Shown one piece after another: positions 57,973 through 64,000 of a stretch of 64,000 bases of DNA. The translations under genes were made by a program, and so were the position numbers. The notes under the pieces were generated by a model. The model searched no databases. It was not told the origin of the DNA and worked only from the letters and a program-made list of their open reading frames with translations. Each line of letters opens with the position of its first letter. The stretch's first letter is position 1. Source of the DNA: Wurfbainia villosa (Eukaryota; Streptophyta; Magnoliopsida; Zingiberales; Zingiberaceae); assembly GCA_025175895.1 (NCBI GenBank), contig CM045996.1, forward strand, positions 110,659,179 to 110,723,178. The letters are read 5' to 3'.

Positions 57973-59899
57973 TGATAATAGGTTTTTGTCATGGTACCAT
58001 TTCAAATTAATTATTGAACTCCCTAACTACACTAATATAGCATAGTGGATGACCAAGATCGTTTCCCAATGAGTGTAATCGATAGAATAGTAAACTTAGG
58101 ATTTCTAATTATTGCTTTGGGTTTTCGATTGAAGATGGGGGTTTGGGTTTTGAGCTCTAACCTACATTTGCAAGGTAATTAAAACTCTAAACTAACATGC
58201 AACAACTGAATCAAACAATGCAGGAATTAAAGAAATAAAAATTGGAAGAGGAAATAAATGATCTAATCAACCCAAGATAGGCCCAGTGAATGAACAAGTT
58301 CCACGGGCTAAGTCCAATGAAGCTCGATCGAGACTCCACAAACGGTAGTGGATGTGGGATGGTGAAAACTATTGAATTCAGTAGTTTAATGGATGCTCCG
58401 AACTCTCGCAGATCCGGTTGAGCTCGAAGAAGTGTGTCAGGGTGGTTCTCTTCCTCGAATCCAAAAGAGAAGGTGGATGAGCTGTGGAGATGAAGGACGA
58501 CGTTGAAATCTCTTAATGAAGTGGTTCCTCCTTGAATCTGTGGAGATAAATGGATGGAAGCAAGGTGGAGGCGGCTACAAGGGCTTAAGGGAAGAAAAGA
58601 TATAACTAACAACCAAATGAAATAATCAATGCATCAACGAAATCTAATGCATAAACATGATTAAAAGAAAGCATGAAACTAAATCTAACCTAATGAACTA
58701 CAACCTAATTACTCTAAGAAGCATTTCACCGAACAATATGTAAGCATGCAACAAATTAAACCTAATGCGTGCAAATGAAAACGTGGAAGAAAATTTGATT
58801 AAAAACATTCAACAAATTAAAGCGCAAAAACAATCAACAAGACAAAGAAATTTGAGAAGGCTTGCTGTCCGGAAATTGCTGCTCGGATGAAGAGATGGAC
58901 TGAGCTGATGTTGGCTGCGATGAAGAACTAAGCTGTTGGAGTTGTGATGGGCTCGCTGAAGAAGATGATGGCTGAAGTCGGTGCTGCCGTGAAGGAACTG
59001 GCCGCAAATGTGGAAGAACGAGATGGTAACGGAAGGGAATCCCCACTCCAGTGGCTGACGTGGTGACTGAACCGATCGGAGTGGAATCCCTTCTCCAATT
59101 GATCGGTGGTGACAAAGCTCGGAGCGGAGTTGCCGTCAGTGGAGGATGTGATGGGGGAGACCACTGTCAGCCTTGGCAGAGGAAGTGGACGACCGATGGT
59201 GCTTCGTGCCGATGAGGCAGAATCCGGCGACTGCTCTCGCGATCGAAGAAGAAGCTACTATGGTACGCGATCAACTCAAGAGTGAAAAATGTTGGATTTT
59301 TAAACCTCTTTTCTTTGGTCGTACGATCTAAGCACCCTTCAATCTCAATTGTACAATAAAGCTAGGGCTTAATGAATCTGATTAATCCATTTAAGGGTTG
59401 TGCATCCAACGATTGAAAATTCTCCGACTTTGAATGGATGGATCTGATCAATCTGAATGGATAATTACGATCGATTGAATCTGGAGGAAGAGCTCAGATG
59501 TCTAGATCTAAATGTATGGACTAGATCTCTCCAGATCTAAATAGATGGCTCAGAATCAAGTGCTTTCATTGGACAGTCCATATCACTCAGATCTGATCTC
59601 TTGATTAAATTGCCCTCGATCTTGATGAAGAGCTCAGATTAAATCAACTTGAGATGCCCATTATGACCCTAGATGAAGCCATATTTGATCCAACTTGAGT
59701 CTAGTCTAGTGGCCCATCTCGATCTCCTACAAAGAAAGACAAATTTTGCATATAAGTCCAGAATTTAGAAGAATTTACAATCAGGTCAAAAAAATAGATC
59801 CAAATCATAAAACATGCAAATAATCAATAATTAATCACTAGAGAGGATAAAAACAGTGATATTAAGGACCAAAATAACACGACAAAATAGTAGTTATCA
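57973..59899 (-). mobile_element. Solo LTR I, probably Ty3-type
   Basis: 1927 bp, plus-strand ends TGATAATAGG and AGTTATCA, and target duplication GTCAC at 57968-57972 and 59900-59904. Minus sense starts TGATAACTACTATTTTGTCG and ends ACAAAAACCTATTATCA. No coding, primer site or polypurine tract is seen. The wording near the sense end (TTGGGAAACGATCTTGG) recalls Athila/Tat LTRs; that is memory only. It could also be a complete non-autonomous element. Reading frames such as 58834-59115 (minus) have low-complexity Ser/Gln content. Confidence 0.75.
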
Positions 59900-60456
59900 G
59901 TCACTTGGTTGATATCATTTCCGCTTCACGTAATTCGTCAGGTATACCTAGATTAGTTTCTTTACTGCAAAATTTGAAATGACGATTAAGTCTACACTTG
60001 ATGTATCCTTGTATGTGTGTGGTGTGTGTGTTGTAATAAGTGTTGGTGCAGTAGGCACCTAAGTCGAACCTGAGTTTTGATTATAGCAAACGATACAAAG
60101 TTAAGCTCATGTCATTATCTCACGAGTTGAATCGAGTGTGCAGAAGATTGCTATAGCTGGAGCTAAAGGCTAGCGACACCCAGAGGAAGCCGCGGTGGTC
60201 GGGCGACACCGGGAGGACTTCGGAGGGAGCCGAAGGAATCAGGTGGAGACCGAAAGCAATGCTTCAAAGGTAAATGTTTAGGTAAGCTCGTGTGAGTGAG
60301 CGTAAGTAAGGTCGAGTCCTCCATACGGGGACATCCTTAAGCGACGATCCGACCAAGACTTCCCATGGAAGGTCTATGTTGAGATCGGATGGCAAGTGTC
60401 CGTCGAATTCACTTATATTTCGAGCTAACTCTTTATTATAGTCGAAAAGTCTAAAA

Positions 60457-60577
60457 ATCAGTTCAACCGGCCAAAAATCAGTTCAACTGCTAAGCCATCA
60501 GTTCAACCGGCCAAGGATCAGTTCAACTGTTGAGCCATCAGTTCAACCGGCCAAGAAATCAGTTCAACCGATGGTCA
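60457..60577 (+). repeat. 20-bp tandem repeat in the G LTR
   Basis: Six units of ATCAGTTCAACnGnnAAGnn. Units 1, 3 and 5 read CCGGCCAA, units 2 and 4 read CTGCTAAGCC or CTGTTGAGCC, so there is a 40-bp higher-order period. It ends about 100 bp upstream of the TATA box. Confidence 0.88.
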
Positions 60578-60676
60578 AAAATCAGCCTCGAGGAGTCAAG
60601 CTTTATCACCATTTTTCAAGGAGTTTTGTGCCCAATTCCTCTTGGTTGAAGACCCATTCGATGAGGGGATTAAAGG

Positions 60677-60686
60677 CTATAAAAGG
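60677..60686 (+). promoter_or_regulatory. TATA box of element G
   Basis: CTATAAAAGG, followed by AGGTCCTAACCTAGGGTTTC as the likely start region. Confidence 0.65.
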
Positions 60687-61162
60687 AGGTCCTAACCTAG
60701 GGTTTCATCATCAATTCTAAGCCTCCAAAAGCCTCCGCAAAGCTACAACTTCTCCGACAACGAAGTGCTTCTTCTCCGACATCTAGGTTTATTTGTTTTC
60801 ATTTTATTACGTCGGTTAGAGTTTTATTTCAGTTTAGTACTTTCATTTTCGGAGCTTTTATCATAATGAGGAGAGGGGGAGTGTCCCTCTACCTCAAGCT
60901 TTGTGCTTTACTTGTATCGATTAAACTCCTACCTCTAAAGGGGAGGAGTTCTTTAGTGTTTTTGCCCTCCGTACGTGGTCGAGGACCGATAGGGCCTTGG
61001 AGTAGTAGCCGAAGGCTACGAACCAAGTAAAACTCCTTTGTCTCTTTTTACTTTACATTTACATTTCCGCTGCAATTAATTATCTCTCGAGTTTTAACGA
61101 ACGAAAAGAAAAGAAAAAGGTTTTATTATTCACCCCCTCTAGCGATCCGCTGATCCAACAAT

Positions 61163-61178
61163 TGGTATCGAGTAGGGG
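61163..61178 (+). other. Primer binding site of element G
   Basis: TGGTATCGAGTAGGGG, two bases after the LTR. As in family 2, the tRNA-Met pattern TATCAGAG is TATCGAG. Confidence 0.7.
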
Positions 61179-61377
61179 TTGCTAAGATTTGGTGAAACCA
61201 CCAATCTAGCCATTGTACATATTTTTTTTCTTTTTAATTCTGTTTATTTCAGATTTATTTCGCTTTGTTATTTTTTCTCCCGCACTACTAATCCAAGACG
61301 CGAGTCTTGGTACTTTTTTTTTGTGTTTTTGTCGTTGCTAGTTTCTTTGTCTTCGTCTCCTTGTGTCTTTTGTTCTA

Positions 61378-62415
61378 ATGGCCCATCTCGAGGGTTTTAG
61401 CACCGTCTGACCTCCGTTTTACAATGGAGATGACTTCCGTTATTGGAAGGGTCGGATGGAATGCTTTCTCAAAACCCAAATCGAGATGTGGATCATAATC
61501 CAAATGGGTTTCACACTTTCGACTAATGAAGTGGGTGACTCCTTGGATTATGATCAATGGACCATTGTGACAAAACAACAAGTCGAAGCCGACGCCAAGG
61601 CAACACAAATCCTCCAATGCAGCTTATCCAAGGAAGAGCTAAATCGCGTCGGCCCCTTCATAAGCGCAAAGGACCTTTGGACAAAACTAGTGGAGCTACA
61701 CGAAGGGACCGATGAAGCCAAGGTATGTAAGCGTGATCTTCTATTCAATAAACTATATAACCTAAAAATGCAGGAACACGAGTCCGCGACGCAACTTCAC
61801 GCCCGAGTCCAGGACATAGTCAACAACCTACACGCAATCGGGCAAAAGGTCGAAAACCGCGATCTTATAAGGTATGTCCTAAACTCCTTTCCAAGGACTA
61901 CCTTGTGGGCATCCATGGTCGATGCCTACAAGGTCTCCAAGGATCTTTCTAAACTTAGATTAGATGAACTTTTTTCTGATTTTGAACTTCATGAGCAGTC
62001 TAATTCGGAACCCGAGAAAGGTATAGCTTTATTTGCAGGTTCAAAGAAGAAAACCGCTAGCAAGCCACCTCCGAAGGAAGAAGAGGATGAGTCGGATTCG
62101 GAGGTCGACTCGGAAATGGAAGCCGAACTAGTCAACCTAGTTCGGAGGATAGTCAAGGGCCGAAAATGAGCCGTCACTCGACCCAACGAAGGTAAGCCTA
62201 AAAGTTCAAACATAAGATGTTATGAATGCAACAGGTTTGAACACATTAAGTCTGAATGCCCAAAACTCAAGAGCAAGGCACCAAAATACAAAAAGGCACT
62301 CAACGCTACTTGGGAAGAAGCTTCCGAGGAAGAAGACAACGATCGAGTCCTTATGGCTAAACCGGTGGAATCGGAGATGGAGTCAGAACCGGAACTTGAA
62401 TCTAAACCAAGATGA
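61378..62415 (+). pseudogene. Element G gag: UBN2 capsid and CCHC knuckle
   Basis: ATG at 61378 starts MAHLEGFSTV, then a TGA at codon 11 (61408-61410, CGA-to-TGA type), then PPFYNGDDFRYWKGRMECFL in the same frame. The capsid continues through DYDQWTIV, CSLSKEELNRV, ISAKDLWTKLVELHEG and KLYNLKMQEHESATQLHARV, which is a UBN2 pattern. A second TGA at 62167-62169 is followed in frame by an acidic region and the knuckle CYECNRFEHIKSEC (62218-62259; usual Gly before His is Glu). The frame ends at 62413-62415. Confidence 0.9.
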
Positions 62416-63009
62416 GCCTGATCAAGCACTATTCAAGATAAGCCACGGATACGCATCCGGTTCAAAAGATAAACTCAAGGTAAGTCGCTCTCTTATTACC
62501 ACACTTTATAGTGCAATTAAGTTTTTAAATAGAAAGTTAGCTAAGTCCGAGTCCAAGGTCGAGACCCTGGTTGAGGAAGTTAAACTCCTCAAACACGAGG
62601 TCTCCCTAACCTCTTCGACTAGTCGAGTTCAAGAGAAGGACTCAACTCGGGTTGAAAAACTCGAAGTTGAGAACTCACTCTTGAAAAGTAAAGTCAAAGA
62701 TCTTAGGAATACGTTGGAAAGGTTTACTTTGGGATCCAAAGGACTTGACCTCCTACTTGGATCGCAAAGGGCCGTGTACAACAAGGTCGGGCTAGGGTTT
62801 AGCTCAAACACGACCAATAAGTCGTATATGTCAATCATAAGTAGACATAAAAAATGTGTCCAAGCATGGGTCCCTAAGACCACCTTAATTTCAAACTTAG
62901 GATCAAACCAGTACTGGGTTTCCAAGGACCAAATCCACTATGTGGAGAGACCGAATCGATTCAACGGTCCAAGGGGAGCTAGTACGAAATTTGTTTGTGT
63001 TTTAACTTA
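62405..63009 (+). pseudogene. Element G gag C-terminal coiled coil, frame-shifted
   Basis: The sense continues in another frame from about 62405 (DEPDQALFKISHGYASG). A heptad-rich stretch at 62520-62720 (FLNRKLAKSESKVETLVEEV and a second LEVENSLLKSKVKDLRN block) predicts a coiled coil. Then come AWVPKTTLISNLGSNQYWVS and DQIHYVERPN, a signature of SIRE-like gag ends. The frame stops at 63007-63009. The start at 62222 is a shadow; only the portion after the frameshift is real. Confidence 0.82.
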
Positions 63010-63575
63010 GAAATTGCATGCTTAGGTTTTTATTTTTCTTTTTAGAATGGTTAGATAGGACTATAACTCGTCAATACTTGATAACATAGTACCAGGATGC
63101 GGCAAGATGATAGTACGCTAGGAAAGCGGAGTCTTGTGTATTCGGGCTAGATAAGGCGTATCTAGTTCAGTGCACTTGACCGAGCGGAACTAGCTGAAGC
63201 TACCTCGCCATATCCTAGACTAGTTAGACCAGGAAGTGGTCTTAGGTGAGTCAAGTCTCTATTTTCTTGAAAATGGCTTTGTCTAAGGAAGTGGTCATTG
63301 TTCCGATCAAAGAAGGCCTCTGTGCCTCGCCACGACCTGGAAGCCATGATCTTGAAAAGGTGACTTGATGAGCCTAAGGTCAAATCCGAATCTAACGCAA
63401 GGTTGACAAGTGTTTAAGTCATTAAATTTAATTCAACTAAAATTGGAAGTCATCTCACAAGAACATATAGGATTAATATGTTTGATCATGTAGACATGGG
63501 TGAGATGATTTAGGTTAATAATTTTCAACCAATTTTTAATAAATCCAATATCCGATCCAACTACCTTGCGTGTAG
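62993..63575 (+). other. Noncoding spacer, possible intron, between gag and protease of G
   Basis: 583 bases without coding similarity between the gag end and the protease. GT at 62993 after codon TTT and AG at 63574-63575 before GATCAATGG would join both frames in phase 0. The 3' end has a weak pyrimidine content (CTACCTTGCGTGTAG). A stop TAG lies directly before the protease codons, so the protease cannot be read through from unspliced gag in that frame. It could also be a decayed spacer. Confidence 0.4.
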
Positions 63576-64000
63576 GATCAATGGATGTTGGATAGTGGTT
63601 ACTCCCGACACATGACCGGGGATCAACTCAAGTTTTCGAAGCTTCGATTCAAACGACAAGGATCGGTAGCCTTCGGAAATAACGGCAAGCTCAAAATCAT
63701 CGGATCAGGTGATATTGAGCTTAACTCAAATTTTGTCATTCAAAACATTTTATTAGTAGAAAATTTTCAATATAATCTTCTCAGTGTAAGCCAATTGTGT
63801 GATAATAACTATAAGGTCATATTTCTGGAAAACGAATGCATAATTAATACAAATGAAACCTCTAAAACAATTCTTAAGGGAACTAGAAATAACAACATTT
63901 ACACTATTAACTTAACTAACTCCTCAACTAAGTGTCTTATGACACGGCAAGAGGAATCATGGTTGTGGCACCGACGACTCGGTCACTCACACCCAAGACT
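63576..64000 (+). CDS. Element G protease and pre-integrase, open to window end
   Basis: A continuous frame of 141 codons that leaves the window. It begins with DQWMLDSGYSRHMTGDQ, the copia aspartic protease active site (LDSG) followed by SRHMTG typical of SIRE. FGNNGKLKIIGSGDI and ILLVENFQYNLLSVSQLC give the protease core, and SWLWHRRLGHSHPR starts the zinc-binding pre-integrase domain. There is no stop. It has no Met start of its own; it would be reached from gag through splicing or frameshifting. The protease would cut the polyprotein inside particles. Confidence 0.85.

Larger units (their letters stand above)
49620..60040 (+). mobile_element. Family 2 Ty1/copia element F (internal and 3' LTR)
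   Basis: Plus-strand internal region 49620-54471 and 3' LTR from 54472. The 3' LTR is interrupted by solo LTRs H and I, and by G, which cuts it at 60040; about 2166 bp of LTR are inside the window, and the last 40-150 bp should lie beyond G. The leader resembles the sense D1 leader from CAACATAATC (49640) onward; the primer site itself is degraded. No 5' LTR in the proper orientation is present. E, the inverted LTR, may be the left end of the same insertion. Confidence 0.85.
54472..60040 (+). repeat. F 3' LTR, interrupted three times
   Basis: LTR pieces are 54472-54807, 56279-57972 and 59905-60040. They match the reverse complement of LTR1 in order. TATA (TCTATAAAAA) at 57391-57400, hairpin AAGTTGTCCA/TGGACAGCTT at 57625-57648. 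The final piece ends TGTTGTAATAAG, about 100 bp short of the LTR end, where G begins. Confidence 0.9.
60041..61160 (+). repeat. Element G 5' LTR
   Basis: 1120 bp from TGTTGGTGCAG to GATCCAACA. TATA at 60677-60686; a 20-bp tandem repeat upstream at 60457-60577. The 3' copy is outside the window. Confidence 0.9.
60041..64000 (+). mobile_element. Ty1/copia element G, SIRE-like, 5' part
   Basis: 5' LTR 60041-61160, primer site at 61163, gag from 61378 and protease onward to the window end. The long gag with UBN2, CCHC knuckle and a coiled coil before the protease is the SIRE/Maximus arrangement. It is inserted in the F 3' LTR; the left copy of the target duplication should be ATAAG (60036-60040). 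Few lesions are visible: one stop in gag codon 11, one at 62167 and one frameshift. It is the youngest-looking coding copy here. Confidence 0.9.

Noticed and set aside
58211..59164. Minus-strand frames in insertion I as a gag protein
   Set aside because: Low-complexity Ser/Gln/Pro content, no knuckle or capsid motif; better explained as LTR sequence.

Overview
This is nuclear plant DNA made almost entirely of LTR retrotransposons nested inside one another. The evidence for a plant is the UBN2-type gag proteins, the primer binding sites matching the 3' end of plant initiator tRNA-Met, a plant TRIM element, a PPR gene fragment and the gypsy-type domain at the left edge. The repeat load suggests a large genome. 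I cannot name the species. No intact host gene is visible; every coding region except the open 3' end of element G carries stops, frameshifts or truncations.

Layout. 1-790: decayed gypsy-type transposon protein (minus). About 836-22864: remnants of a gypsy-like element J (plus), whose long 5' LTR ends at 22439 and is followed by a tRNA-Met primer site. J's LTR was hit by copia element A (1181-10036, minus), copia element B (11676-19877, plus) and a TRIM (21139-21844, minus), each with a perfect 5-bp target duplication. J's leader was then hit by copia element C (22865 onward, minus). A, B and C are one family (family 1), with related LTRs, leader and gag-pol.

C was broken twice. In its reverse transcriptase region sits a family 2 copia array, LTR-internal-LTR-internal-LTR (25745-42198, minus), flanked by a single target duplication. 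Its right LTR was broken at 46651 by another family 2 copy (E/F) whose left LTR is inverted relative to its internal region. That inverted LTR carries a fragment of gypsy reverse transcriptase which itself contains a PPR gene fragment. The F 3' LTR (from 54472) was hit by a solo SIRE-like LTR (H), a second solo LTR (I) and a SIRE-like element G (60041 to the window end). The nesting order is J, then C, then E/F, then G, H and I.

Family 1 and 2 elements each had one long gag-pol frame in the order UBN2 gag, CCHC knuckle, aspartic protease, integrase, reverse transcriptase, RNase H. The least expected signals are in the leaders between primer site and gag. Family 2 leaders hold four copies of a 15-nt hairpin (stem TTGGA, loop CTCTC), each inside a longer stem whose sequence changes while pairing is kept. 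Family 1 leaders hold three hairpins with a CCATC loop. All three family 2 internal regions share the same out-of-frame deletion in RNase H, so this family probably moved using proteins made elsewhere.
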